NCBI RefSeq assembly: GCF_000955955.1
Contig: NZ_JYJG01000145.1
Coordinates: 1-48,523, forward strand
Length of the DNA: 48,523 bases
Origin: Lentzea aerocolonigenes
Lineage (GTDB): Bacteria; Actinomycetota; Actinomycetes; Mycobacteriales; Pseudonocardiaceae
Direction of reading: 5' to 3'
The notes beneath the pieces are model-generated. The model saw only the letters and a program-made list of their open reading frames with translations. It ran no database searches and was not told the origin of the DNA. Within the stretch, counting starts at the first letter, position 1; every line of letters starts with the position of its first letter. Shown piece by piece: positions 18,452 to 27,001 of this stretch. A program made the translations under genes and the position numbers.

Positions 18452-19081
18452 GGCGGTCGGTGCAGAGCGGAGCGTTGGAAGAACGAGACAACCGCCTTGA
18501 TCGCGGAATCATCGCCGAGGTGAGCCTCGAGTCATGTTAAGAGGCCAGTGGCGGCGGCATCTCTTCAGTCGGTTAGTGATCTATGTACGTGCCGCCGCCC
18601 TGGTCGGATTTTGGGCAGGGCACCACCCTGCGCGAGATCGGTGTGCGCAGGGCCGGACTTTGGGTCGTTGTGCGGAGGGCCGGACCTCGGGCGGGAGTAC
18701 CAAAGGATGGGAACAGGGCTGACCAGCGGTTTTGTAGCGGCAGTCTAGTGATCGAGTGTCGGTTCGGGCTCCAGCCGTCGAAGTGAATGGCTACGCGGCG
18801 GGTGGACCTGATGGAACCGCCCACCGCCTACATGCCGCTCGGCTTGCGGCGCGCCCGGCCGAGACCGGACAGTTTGTGGCATCTGCTGGGACGGCTCGCT
18901 GCGGCTGTTTGCCTCGTGGTGTCGGACCGTCTGTGTAGCGCGCATGGCCACCACGAAGGTAGCCGCGCCGAGAGCCGGTCATGCTGCCGAAGGACGCTCT
19001 GCTCGAAGGCGCCGCCTGGGCTCGATGGCCCGCATGAAGAAGACCGTGGTTTATGCGTGCAACGTGCATGTCCGGTTAGCG
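18452..19081. other. Gene-poor spacer, no recognisable feature
   Basis: About 630 bp after the MerR gene holds only short frames in several phases, none with a convincing start, ribosome-binding site or family motif. Its neighbours on the right are transposase debris, so it is probably decayed mobile DNA. Confidence 0.4.
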
Positions 19082-19170
19082 CACGCACAACCTGGAGTCA
19101 GTGCTGAACCGCTACGTCCTCCACTACAACCACCGGCGACCACACCAGGGACTGGCTGGCGCACGCGCGG
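19082..19170 (+). pseudogene. C-terminal relic of a DDE transposase
   Basis: The frame reads NLESVLNRYVLHYNHRRPHQ and GLAG. This is the extreme C-terminal signature of rve-type transposases, and it matches the end of the broken transposase at 34.83-34.89 kb (LKSVLNRYISHYNHRRPHQ). The rest of the element is missing. A following frame (HIDQARRIAAETGDCDLERE) looks faintly coding but is not assignable. Confidence 0.7.
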
Positions 19171-19334
19171 CTCGGCCTTGCTGCCCCATCGGATCACATC
19201 GACCAAGCGCGGCGCATCGCGGCCGAGACCGGTGACTGCGATCTGGAACGTGAGATCCGATCAAGCCTTGGCAAGGCCCGTTGACGAGCGACCCTTGCTG
19301 GCCTCACAGCAACGGTCGAGCATTAAGGCTGGAT

Positions 19335-20822
19335 CTATCCCACCGGCACAGCCGCCTTCGTCTCGGGGCGCAGCACCGCGCTCACCACAGTCCCCAACCC
19401 CAAGACTCCACCGAAGATCCAGGCCGTCGGGGTGGCACCGAGCGCTGCGATCACTACGCCCGCCATGAAGAACAGGCCGAGCAGCGCGCGCCGGAAAGCC
19501 CGCCACTGCGGTGGGAAGTTCTCGCGGAACGGGAAGGCCAGCAGCAGTGCGCCTGCCGCCGCGACTTGGGCAACCACGGCCTCGGCCGTGCTGCTGATCG
19601 TCGCGCTGAGTACCAGCAGCACCGCCGTGGGCACGAGGAGCACGCTGGACAGGTGCCACCAGATGTGGCTGAGCCTGGGTGTTTCCGCAGCGTAACTGAC
19701 ACTCAGCATCTTGTAGTACGAGCCGTAGCCCAGCACGGCCGCGGTGAGCAACGAGGTCCAGCTTACTGGCTGAAGGGGCAGGAGCTGGGTCATCGCGACC
19801 CCGAACCCGAGCGCTGCGGCGGCGCCCCACAGCATTGCGGTGTTCACGGTCGGCGGCCTGCTCGCTGGCCGGACCGACACCAGCACCAGGCCGCCGATGC
19901 CGAGTCCGCACGTCCACCAGCCGTCGCTCGTCAGCGCTGCCAGCATGGCGGCTAGGCCGGCCAGGCCGATGATCCGGTGCAGCAGCACTTGGGCGTTCGA
20001 CGCGGGCTCGGGACGGATCTGCGTCCGGCGGTCGATCCAGAGGTCGCTCGTCGGGTCGCAGAGGTTCTGCTGCGACCGGCGTGACGCCTCCCGTTTGGCC
20101 TCGCGCTCGGTTGCACGGGCTTCTCGCTGCTCGGCTTTCTCGCGTTGCGCTTCAGCTTTCGCCTGCTGGTGTTCGACTTCGTCAGCCCGCGCCAGTGCGC
20201 AGGCCCGCTCGTACTCCGCCATCCGTTGGCGGAACGGTTGTGCCGGTGCTTCAGCCGTTGGACGTTCGTCGCTCCACGCGAACGGCACGTACAACGTGAT
20301 CGCTACTGCCACGATCGCAGTCAGCACCCCCTGGGACAGGCCGTGGATGCCCACCGGAGAGGCCCACGTCCACCCGAGCCGCGCGCCGAGCAGTTGCAGC
20401 GCAACGGCGACCACCAGCAACGGCACCGTGACGAACGCCAGCGCGTTCAGGAACGCATTCCGTACCGTCGTCGTCTGATCCGACGAGATGCGGCGCCAGA
20501 CGGCGAGGACCAGAGCGACCGTGCCGAGCATTCCCGGGATGCCTGCGCGCCACAGCGCTGAGATCCCGATCGACTCCTTCTGCGCCTGGAGCATGGTCTC
20601 GTAGTCGACGGTATCGCGGCGGCCGGAGAAGTCCACGCACACCTCGTTCCGGCGCATCGCCTCACCGCCGCAGGTCGGTGGCCCGTCGAAGGTGAGGAAC
20701 TGTGCCCACACGCCGTACCCGACACAGGCCAGAAGCAGTAGTCCTCCAAGCACGAACAGCGGACCAGGCCTCGTCTTCTGGTTCGCGGCCCACTCGTTTC
20801 CGCGCGTTCGAGCTTCTGTCAT
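19335..20822 (-). CDS. Polytopic membrane protein with central charged coiled coil
   Basis: A 495-residue integral membrane protein of unknown function. After the start (MTEARTRGNEW) there is one helix (LFVLGGLLLLACVGYGVWAQ), a roughly 60-residue extracytoplasmic stretch with two cysteines (CGGEAMRRNEVC), then several helices. A long charged coiled coil (about residues 240-290, AEAQREKAEQREARATEREA) precedes five more predicted helices. The ATG at 20822 overlaps the stop of the upstream membrane-protein gene (ATGA), which fixes the start and implies coupled translation; the open frame extends far upstream but is not protein-like there. No transporter or enzyme motif recognised. Confidence 0.75.
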   Translation of the reverse strand: MTEARTRGNEWAANQKTRPGPLFVLGGLLLLACVGYGVWAQFLTFDGPPTCGGEAMRRNEVCVDFSGRRDTVDYETMLQAQKESIGISALWRAGIPGMLGTVALVLAVWRRISSDQTTTVRNAFLNALAFVTVPLLVVAVALQLLGARLGWTWASPVGIHGLSQGVLTAIVAVAITLYVPFAWSDERPTAEAPAQPFRQRMAEYERACALARADEVEHQQAKAEAQREKAEQREARATEREAKREASRRSQQNLCDPTSDLWIDRRTQIRPEPASNAQVLLHRIIGLAGLAAMLAALTSDGWWTCGLGIGGLVLVSVRPASRPPTVNTAMLWGAAAALGFGVAMTQLLPLQPVSWTSLLTAAVLGYGSYYKMLSVSYAAETPRLSHIWWHLSSVLLVPTAVLLVLSATISSTAEAVVAQVAAAGALLLAFPFRENFPPQWRAFRRALLGLFFMAGVVIAALGATPTAWIFGGVLGLGTVVSAVLRPETKAAVPVG

Positions 20823-21400
20823 CGCTGGCCCTGCCGGGATGCTCGGGCTGACGGATTGATCGGGCCTCGTCCATCCAGCCAGGTCATCACTCCAGCGAGC
20901 ACGGGCAGCGTCAGCACAGCGCCGATCAGGTACAGCACGAGCCAACCCCAGCCGAGGGGGAAAACCAGGAACACGCCGACGACCAGGCACACCAGGCCGA
21001 AGACCAGCGCCAGGCACAGCCCGATGAATGTCGGTGTTTCCTTCCGCCACACGCCTCCGGCGACGAGCAGGGTCACGCCTGCGAGGAAGAAGACGCCGGG
21101 GAACGCCAGCCAGCCGGTGATCCCGATCGACATCAGTCCCATCGCCAGCCAGGTCCAGGCTCCGCCGCCGGCGTAGAACAGAGCGACGAAGAGCGGGTTG
21201 CCCATTTTGGGGTCGATCGGGACATCCTTGTAGATCGGCCACAGCAATCCCGCGACGGCGAGGAGGATCAGTCCGGTCACCGTGAGGTAGAACGGGATCG
21301 GGAGCCCCAGGCGCTCGCCGAACACGTCGGCGAGCATGGAGAAGAGCAGGAACCCGCCGAAAAGGAATAGAGTGCTCAGCCAGGCGTTCCTGTTCCCCAT
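20819..21400 (-). CDS. Small polytopic membrane protein
   Basis: 193 residues with five or six hydrophobic helices (LSTLFLFGGFLLFSMLADVF; FYLTVTGLILLAVAGLLWPI; WLAMGLMSIGITGWLAFPGV; FIGLCLALVFGLVCLVVGVF; LVLYLIGAVLTLPVLAGVMT) and a short cytoplasmic basic tail. Its stop overlaps the start of the following 495-residue membrane protein, so the two form an operon and may act as one complex. No family recognised. Confidence 0.75.
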   Translation of the reverse strand: MGNRNAWLSTLFLFGGFLLFSMLADVFGERLGLPIPFYLTVTGLILLAVAGLLWPIYKDVPIDPKMGNPLFVALFYAGGGAWTWLAMGLMSIGITGWLAFPGVFFLAGVTLLVAGGVWRKETPTFIGLCLALVFGLVCLVVGVFLVFPLGWGWLVLYLIGAVLTLPVLAGVMTWLDGRGPINPSARASRQGQR

Positions 21401-21551
21401 CTTGATGGCCTCTCGGTCTTATTGCGCGGTAGTGCTGTGCGTCGCACAACGTGAATTTTATCGAAGCTCTCGGTTCAAGTCTTGTGGCGCTGAGCTGTGG
21501 ATTCAAGGTCCGTGAAAGAATTCGAAGGGAGTGGGCGGGCAGTGTGGAGTT

Positions 21552-22222
21552 ATGAAGCTTGTGCGCGCTCTCCGTGTTGTAGCGGCGCTTCTGATGGTTG
21601 TCGTGCTGCCGGTGTCGGCTGTTGGTTTGAGTGTGCTTCTGGTGCACGTGATGATCGATGTCAAGCACAGTGCGCTACGGTTTTTGGCGATGCTCGGTCT
21701 TTTCTGCTGGTGTGGCTTTTCGTCTTCTTGTCATCTGCCGTGCACGGGGTGGGCGTGGGCATCGCGGCGTTCTTCAGCTTGGCGATCGCGGTCGTGTCAG
21801 CAGGCACCGCGACGACCATTACGTATCTGACGGAGCATGGACGAACGGCGTCGTGCAGGGTGCTTGACGTCGATCGGCGCGTTGAGGTCAATCGCTACCT
21901 CAACGGTGATGGCACCTACAGCATCGAGACCAGTACTCACTACGACCACCGCTTGGAGTGCGGCGAGGGCGGTCCCTCCACCATGACCAAACCCCCCCGA
22001 GGCGTTGGCGGCATCGGTGACCACATCGAACTGGCCTTCGAGCCCAGCGACCGCCTCGCACCCGAGCTGGCTGGCGACGTCGCCGAGCAGGCCGTGAAGA
22101 AGTGGACCGCCGTCGTCTTCCTCGTGCTGACGATCCTGATGCGCGTCGTGCACGTTCTTGTGCTTCAAGCACAGGAGATACGCGCAGAGCGCGACAGGCA
22201 CGCCGCCGCGCGACGCCGGTGA
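21552..22222 (+). pseudogene. Membrane protein (DUF3592-like) split by a frameshift
   Basis: The first frame starts at ATG 21552 after GTGGAG and encodes MKLVRALRVVAALLMVVVLP and a second hydrophobic stretch up to about FLAMLGLF. At about 21700, by a TTTT run, coding character passes to another frame: LLVWLFVFLSSAVHGVGVGI, IAVVSAGTATTITYLTEHGR, an extracellular beta region with TASCRVLDVDRRVEVNRYLN, and a final helix before a basic tail. Joined, this gives a plausible small membrane protein with two N-terminal helices, a soluble beta domain and one C-terminal helix. Either it is a recent pseudogene, a sequencing slip, or the second part starts separately at GTG 21710. Confidence 0.55.
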
Positions 22223-22317
22223 AACCTGTGAGCACGGTGGTGGCCGCACCGGTAGTCAGGAAGCCATCGCTGTCACCTAGGCCACCGCAGAAATACCACC
22301 GCTGATGCGCGGCCGGG

Positions 22318-25032
22318 TCAGTCCGCCAGCTTCGCCCGCACTGTGTCGGCCTCGGGCAATCCCAATGCCTCGAACAACGTCTCCGCACGCAGCCACGACT
22401 CGCGGGCGGCCGAGTTGTCACCCAGAGCCTGAAAAGAGTCGCCAAGCTGGTCCGCTGTCGCGGCCTCGCTGTAGGAGTCGCCCAGGCCGCGGAACAGTTC
22501 GCGGGCACGCTGGTGATGCACGGCGGCCGCCGCGTGATCACCGCGCTGCTGCTGGACGACGCCGAGCATGCGATGGGTGTGCGCTTCGCAGTCCCGGTCA
22601 CCCACCTCGTCGAGCAGCCGCAGGGCGGCTGTGCCGATGTCGGCCGCGAGGTCGATCTCACCCAGCAGGACGTGGTACCAGCCCACCGCAGTGAGGCTGA
22701 ACGTCTCCCATGCGCGGTTGCCGGTGCCGCGGAACAGGGTTAGCGCCTGCTGGGCGTGCTCCAGCGCTGTCGCCGGGTCGCCGCGCCGGGCGTGGGCGAG
22801 GCCGAGTGAGAACTGCGTGATGCCTTCCCCGGTGCGGTTCGTGATGGTGCGGTAGGAGGTAAGCGCTTCGGTGAGTTCGTCGATGGCACGTGGCTGGTCG
22901 CCTTGGACGCTGTGGCCGCGACCGAGTAGCAGCAACACCTCCGCGAGCGCCGTGTGGTCGTCCAATCGTCGTGCGGCCGCGAGCGCGGCGCGTTGGGAGG
23001 CTGCGCGTTCGTCCCAGTGCCCGCTGCGGGTGAGGTAGGTCGACAAGACCCACGGCAGCTGCCAGGCGTGGACGTCCCAGCCGTTGCGAGCAGCCAGATC
23101 GGCGCATGCGAGCAGCGCCGCGCGTTCTGCGGTGAACCAGTCGATGGCCTCGTCGTAGGACCCGATCCGGAGCGGTGTCACGTCGAGGTGTGGGGGAGCC
23201 AGGTCGATCGGCGGCCAGTGCGGGGAGAGCTGGCGTTCTGCGGCGAATCCCGTGTGCAGGTAGTGATCGAGCACCCGGCCGAGTGCTTTCCGTGCCTCTT
23301 CTGGCGTGGTCTCCTCGCGGGCGAACGCCCGCAGCAGGTCGTGGGAAGCGAACCGGCCAGGGGCGGGCTGTTCCAGAACGTGTGCCCTGATCAGCTCGTC
23401 GAGCAGTCGGCGGACCTCCGCCGGCCGGGCTCCCGCCAGTGCGGCGGACGCGGCCAGCTCGATGTCTGGGCCGGGGTGTACTCCGAGCAGCCGGAACAAC
23501 CGGCCTGCGGCGGGGGAGAGCCTGCGGTAGGACCACGACGTCACGGCACGGACGTTCGATGCCGGTTCTCCGGCGTCCAGTGCGTCCAGGCGGCTGTGCT
23601 CGTCCTGCAGTTCCTTGACCAATGCACGCAGTGGGAAGGCGGGATGGGCCAGCGCTCGCGCCGCCACGACGGCGAGTGCCAGTGGCAGGCCCGCGGTGAG
23701 CCGGATGAGGTCGTGCAGCGCTGCAGAGTCCTCGAGCCGTGCGCCGCCGAGACGCTCGGTCAGCAGTGTGACTGCCTCGTCGTCGGTCAGCATCGGCACC
23801 GTGACCAGGCGCGCCTGGTCGGACACGGCCAACCCGGTGAGCCGGTTGCGGCTGGTCACCACGACGAGGCTGGTGTTCCCGCCGGGCAGCAACGGCCGGA
23901 CCTGGTCCTCGTGCAGCGCGTTGTCCAGCACGACCAGCATCCGCCGCCCGGCAACTCGCTCGCGAAACAGCGCGCTGCGCGCGTCAACGCCGTCCGGCAT
24001 GCGTTCCGGCAGGACACCCAGGGCGCCGAGAAAGCTGTGCAGCACCACGTCCGCCTGGGCCGGCGGCGCGGACGGGTCGAATCCGCGCAGGTTCACGTGC
24101 AACTGCCCATCCGGAAACCGGCTCGCGTGGTCGTGCGCCCAGCGCAACACGAGCGCGGTCTTGCCGACCCCGCCGGGACCACCGACGACGACCACCCCGT
24201 TCACCGGGCCATCCAGCTCGGCCTTGATGTCCGTGCGCCCGACGAACACCGGGGGCGGCGCGGGCAGCTGGCACGGCGCAACCTGCCGGTCAGATACCGC
24301 GATCGCCACATCGCCGGTGAGCATCTGCCGGTGCAGCAGCTGCAGCTCAGGACTCGGATCCGCGCCCAGTTCCTCCACCAGCCGGACGCGCAGATCCTCG
24401 TAGTAGCGCAACGCCTCAGCCTGCCGCCCATCGCGGTAGAGCGCGAGCAGCAGCTGAGCGGCTACCCGCTCATCAAGCGGGTGCTCGGCGGCCAGCGCGG
24501 TCAGCTCGGGCAGCAGCTCACCATGCCTGCCACACCGCAACGCGATGTCACCGTGCCGCAACCGGGCGGCGAACCTCTCCTCCTCAAACGCGGCACGCTG
24601 CTGCACGAACCAGGGCGTGTCGGCGCCGTCGAACGGTTCCCCGCGCCACAGACCTAGCGCTTCCTCGATCAGATCAGCGGCACTGTCGTCAGGAAGGTCC
24701 CGGGCCCGCCGCACCAGCGTGCGGAAGCGATGCAGGTCAACGGACTCCGGCTCGACGTCGAGCAAGTAGCCACCTGGTCGCCGCGCGATCTCCAGGCCGT
24801 CCACCTTCCGCAGCCGGGCGATGTAGGTGTACAGCGTGCTCAACGCGCTGTACGGCGGGGCGTTGTGCCACACCGAGTCGATGATCTGGTCCGACGACAC
24901 GACCTGCCCCACGTTCACGAGCATCACAGCCAGCACCTTGCGCTGCATCGCCGGCCCGAGAGCGAGCCGCTCACCGCCCGCGTGCGCCTCAATGGTCCCT
25001 ATCAATGCGAACCGCGTCTTGGCACCACCCAC
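22318..25032 (-). CDS. SARP family regulator with NB-ARC and TPR domains (AfsR-like)
   Basis: A 904-residue transcriptional activator. Residues 1-95 are an OmpR-type winged helix (LGPAMQRKVLAVMLVNVGQV, VSSDQIIDSVWHNAPPYSAL). Residues of about 95-245 are the bacterial transcriptional activation domain (DLHRFRTLVRRARDLP; EHPLDERVAAQLLLALYRDG; EELGADPSPELQLLHRQML). An NB-ARC ATPase follows, with Walker A GGPGGVGKTALVLRW (about 285) and Walker B MLVVLDNAL. The last 200 or so residues are TPR repeats. AfsR-type proteins regulate secondary metabolism and development. Here the gene is divergent from the ESX accessory operon, with about 200 bp between starts, so regulation of that operon is possible but unproven. 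GTG start at 25032. Confidence 0.92.
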   Translation of the reverse strand: MGGAKTRFALIGTIEAHAGGERLALGPAMQRKVLAVMLVNVGQVVSSDQIIDSVWHNAPPYSALSTLYTYIARLRKVDGLEIARRPGGYLLDVEPESVDLHRFRTLVRRARDLPDDSAADLIEEALGLWRGEPFDGADTPWFVQQRAAFEEERFAARLRHGDIALRCGRHGELLPELTALAAEHPLDERVAAQLLLALYRDGRQAEALRYYEDLRVRLVEELGADPSPELQLLHRQMLTGDVAIAVSDRQVAPCQLPAPPPVFVGRTDIKAELDGPVNGVVVVGGPGGVGKTALVLRWAHDHASRFPDGQLHVNLRGFDPSAPPAQADVVLHSFLGALGVLPERMPDGVDARSALFRERVAGRRMLVVLDNALHEDQVRPLLPGGNTSLVVVTSRNRLTGLAVSDQARLVTVPMLTDDEAVTLLTERLGGARLEDSAALHDLIRLTAGLPLALAVVAARALAHPAFPLRALVKELQDEHSRLDALDAGEPASNVRAVTSWSYRRLSPAAGRLFRLLGVHPGPDIELAASAALAGARPAEVRRLLDELIRAHVLEQPAPGRFASHDLLRAFAREETTPEEARKALGRVLDHYLHTGFAAERQLSPHWPPIDLAPPHLDVTPLRIGSYDEAIDWFTAERAALLACADLAARNGWDVHAWQLPWVLSTYLTRSGHWDERAASQRAALAAARRLDDHTALAEVLLLLGRGHSVQGDQPRAIDELTEALTSYRTITNRTGEGITQFSLGLAHARRGDPATALEHAQQALTLFRGTGNRAWETFSLTAVGWYHVLLGEIDLAADIGTAALRLLDEVGDRDCEAHTHRMLGVVQQQRGDHAAAAVHHQRARELFRGLGDSYSEAATADQLGDSFQALGDNSAARESWLRAETLFEALGLPEADTVRAKLAD

Positions 25033-25230
25033 GCGGTTACTCTACTCGGCCGATCACGGAACGTGACAAGCGAGGTACGCGGTGATGCCGGCGTGGAGAT
25101 CAATGAGCATCGCGCTGCTTGATCTGCGCATTCCAGCTTTCGGAAAGGTTGTTTCGGGGTGCTGGCGGCATCGTTCCGGTAGATCCGTTCGCAGCTGTGG
25201 AGAGCCGGTGCGCAGGCAAGGGATGGTCAC

Positions 25231-26013
25231 ATGGTGGCGAAGGAGATCGTGTGTTCGTTGGCAGCGCTGGACGTGCTCGGCGAGGCGTTGCGAATCGATG
25301 TGCGGTGGTTTCCGTTCGCCATCCCGTACCACGGTGCGACATCGGAGGACCGAGTTCGACTCGTGGAAGCCGTGCATCGGGACTTGGTGGCGCGAGGGCT
25401 TGTTCGCCACGGCGAGTTCGTGCCAGAGCTCGTGGAGGCGTTGCATCTGTTCGCTCACGGACGCCAGGTGATCGCACTGGTCGGTAGCGCCGGGGATTCG
25501 CGGCTCCTCGCGCTGGCCACGGCTGACGACCGCATGGGCTTGGTCGCAGCGCAGCGGGACGAGACGATCACCTTCCGCTTGTGCCGGCCTGACGCGATTG
25601 TGCCTGGTGTAGTGCGGTTGCTTCCCGTGGTGCGTCCTGGTCCGGGTATGCCGGTGACGGTGTCCGGCACAGCGGCATCTGCCGGCCGACCACGAGGGGA
25701 GAAGGACTTCTCCGAGATGACCTTCCGTGCGCCGCTGAAGGCCGCTGCGTCATCGCCAGCTGGGCAGTGGGCGGCGGCGGAGGGGATTCTGCGCCGTCCA
25801 CGCCTGGGCGCCGGGTACTTCCTTGTCTCTGCGCGTGGCCGCAATGGGCAGGAGAACGAGCTCGGGATGATCGGCTACCTCGACACCGACGCCGGGCGGT
25901 ATGCGGTGATTCCCATGTCTGCGCCGGATGAGCGGCTTGTTGCGACGTATGCGCCTGCTGACCTGGCCGGGCTCGGGCGTCATCTGAACAGGATCGTCGA
26001 GTCCCGCCAGTGA
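25231..26013 (+). CDS. EspG-like ESX secretion-associated chaperone
   Basis: A 260-residue protein resembling the EspG family, cytosolic chaperones that bind PE/PPE substrates of type VII secretion. Seen: an N-terminal strand-rich segment (LGEALRIDVRWFPFAIPYHG), the helix VRLVEAVHRDLVARGL, the beta core (VIALVGSAGDSRLLALATAD), and a C-terminal EspG-type region (GYLDTDAGRYAVIPMSAPDE, then VATYAPADLAGLGRHLNRIV). ATG at 25231. It heads a tight run with a small helical protein, a lipoprotein and a PPE-like protein, which supports the ESX assignment. Confidence 0.75.
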   Translation: MVAKEIVCSLAALDVLGEALRIDVRWFPFAIPYHGATSEDRVRLVEAVHRDLVARGLVRHGEFVPELVEALHLFAHGRQVIALVGSAGDSRLLALATADDRMGLVAAQRDETITFRLCRPDAIVPGVVRLLPVVRPGPGMPVTVSGTAASAGRPRGEKDFSEMTFRAPLKAAASSPAGQWAAAEGILRRPRLGAGYFLVSARGRNGQENELGMIGYLDTDAGRYAVIPMSAPDERLVATYAPADLAGLGRHLNRIVESRQ

Positions 26014-26043
26014 CCGAGGTCGATCCAAGAGGAGGTGTCGATT

Positions 26044-26430
26044 GTGCAGGTCTGGGACAGCATCGAGGAGTTCGGCGGTGCGGTGGACGATCTGCAGTCC
26101 GCGGTCGCCGCTGGCTGGGCCGTTGACGAGGACCGTGGCCAGACGCTGCTCAAAGCCGCGAACGATCTCTACGACAGACTCGACGGTCACCTGCAGCGCG
26201 CGGACTTCCTCACGCAGGAGTTGCCGTTGGGTACAACTCCGGCCGCACAGGTGTACAAGCCGTACCTGGCCACGATCGCCACGGATCCACATCAGGGTTT
26301 GATCGTGGCGCTGAAGGAGTTGCAGCGGAAGACGGCGGACATTCGGACTTCGATCGAGAAGTCGATGGCTGCCTACGACGCGGCGGAGCAGAACAGCCGG
26401 CAGGGCATCAACAAGGCAAACCGGGCATGA
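26044..26430 (+). CDS. Small helical protein, probable PE/WXG100-like ESX partner
   Basis: 128 residues, almost entirely helical by eye, with no membrane or signal segment (MQVWDSIEEFGGAVDDLQSA; LLKAANDLYDRLDGHLQRAD; LKELQRKTADIRTSIEKSMA). The size, helical hairpin character and position between an EspG-like and a PPE-like gene suggest it plays the PE or WXG100 role, although a WXG turn is not evident. GTG 26044 is chosen because GGAGG at 26031-26035 has correct spacing to it but overlaps the alternative GTG at 26035. Its stop overlaps the next start (ATGA). Confidence 0.6.
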   Translation: MQVWDSIEEFGGAVDDLQSAVAAGWAVDEDRGQTLLKAANDLYDRLDGHLQRADFLTQELPLGTTPAAQVYKPYLATIATDPHQGLIVALKELQRKTADIRTSIEKSMAAYDAAEQNSRQGINKANRA

Positions 26431-26990
26431 TCATTAAGGGGTCAGGTGTGAGTTCTCGGGCCGTCTTGACCGGTGTGGTGGCTGCCGTGCTGGTCGCAGC
26501 CGCGGGGTGCGGGGGCACGACCAGTCAGGCCGGCCTCGCGCAGACCACGACCACCACAACAAGCACGCGGTCTGCCGGTACGTCCAGCGCCGGCCCGAGT
26601 GGCACGCTGGATGCTGATCGTCCGTGCGAGCTCGTTACCGCGAGCGAACTCACGAGCATCGGGATCAACGGCACACCCAAGGAAGAGCGGACCGGGAGTA
26701 CGCAGGAGTGTGTATTCGACAGGTCGAACGGTATTGAAGGCGTTCGTGGGTTCGGCATCCGCACGGCGCTCGGTTTGAAGGATTTCCGGGTCGCGTCCGG
26801 CGAAGAGGTCGCCGACATCATTGTGGGCGGTCGCAAGGCCAAGCAACTCAAAGCAACGGGAGGCACTTGCCTCATCGGTGTCGACATTTCCGAGTCTTCG
26901 CGGCTTGATGTGACAGCGCGTAGTGGCGAGAAGGACATGTGTCCGCAGGCGCTGGAGCTTGCGCAGCTGGTGGCGAAGAACTTGCCGTGA
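26427..26990 (+). CDS. Lipoprotein, DUF3558-like
   Basis: 187 residues with a lipoprotein signal: hydrophobic VLTGVVAAVLVAAAGC with the lipobox cysteine at about 28, followed by a Thr/Ser-rich linker. The globular part begins DRPCELVTASELTSIG, typical of DUF3558 lipoproteins (a CxLL/V..EL pattern), and contains further cysteines (QECVF, GTCLI, DMC). The ATG overlaps the previous stop; an in-frame GTG at 26448 would give a shorter signal peptide. DUF3558 lipoproteins commonly accompany ESX accessory genes in Pseudonocardiaceae; molecular role unknown. Confidence 0.75.
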   Translation: MIIKGSGVSSRAVLTGVVAAVLVAAAGCGGTTSQAGLAQTTTTTTSTRSAGTSSAGPSGTLDADRPCELVTASELTSIGINGTPKEERTGSTQECVFDRSNGIEGVRGFGIRTALGLKDFRVASGEEVADIIVGGRKAKQLKATGGTCLIGVDISESSRLDVTARSGEKDMCPQALELAQLVAKNLP

Positions 26991-27001
26991 GGGGTGGGGC
27001 G

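Noticed and set aside
22954..24657. 567-codon plus-strand open frame
   Set aside because: Mirror frame of the SARP regulator.
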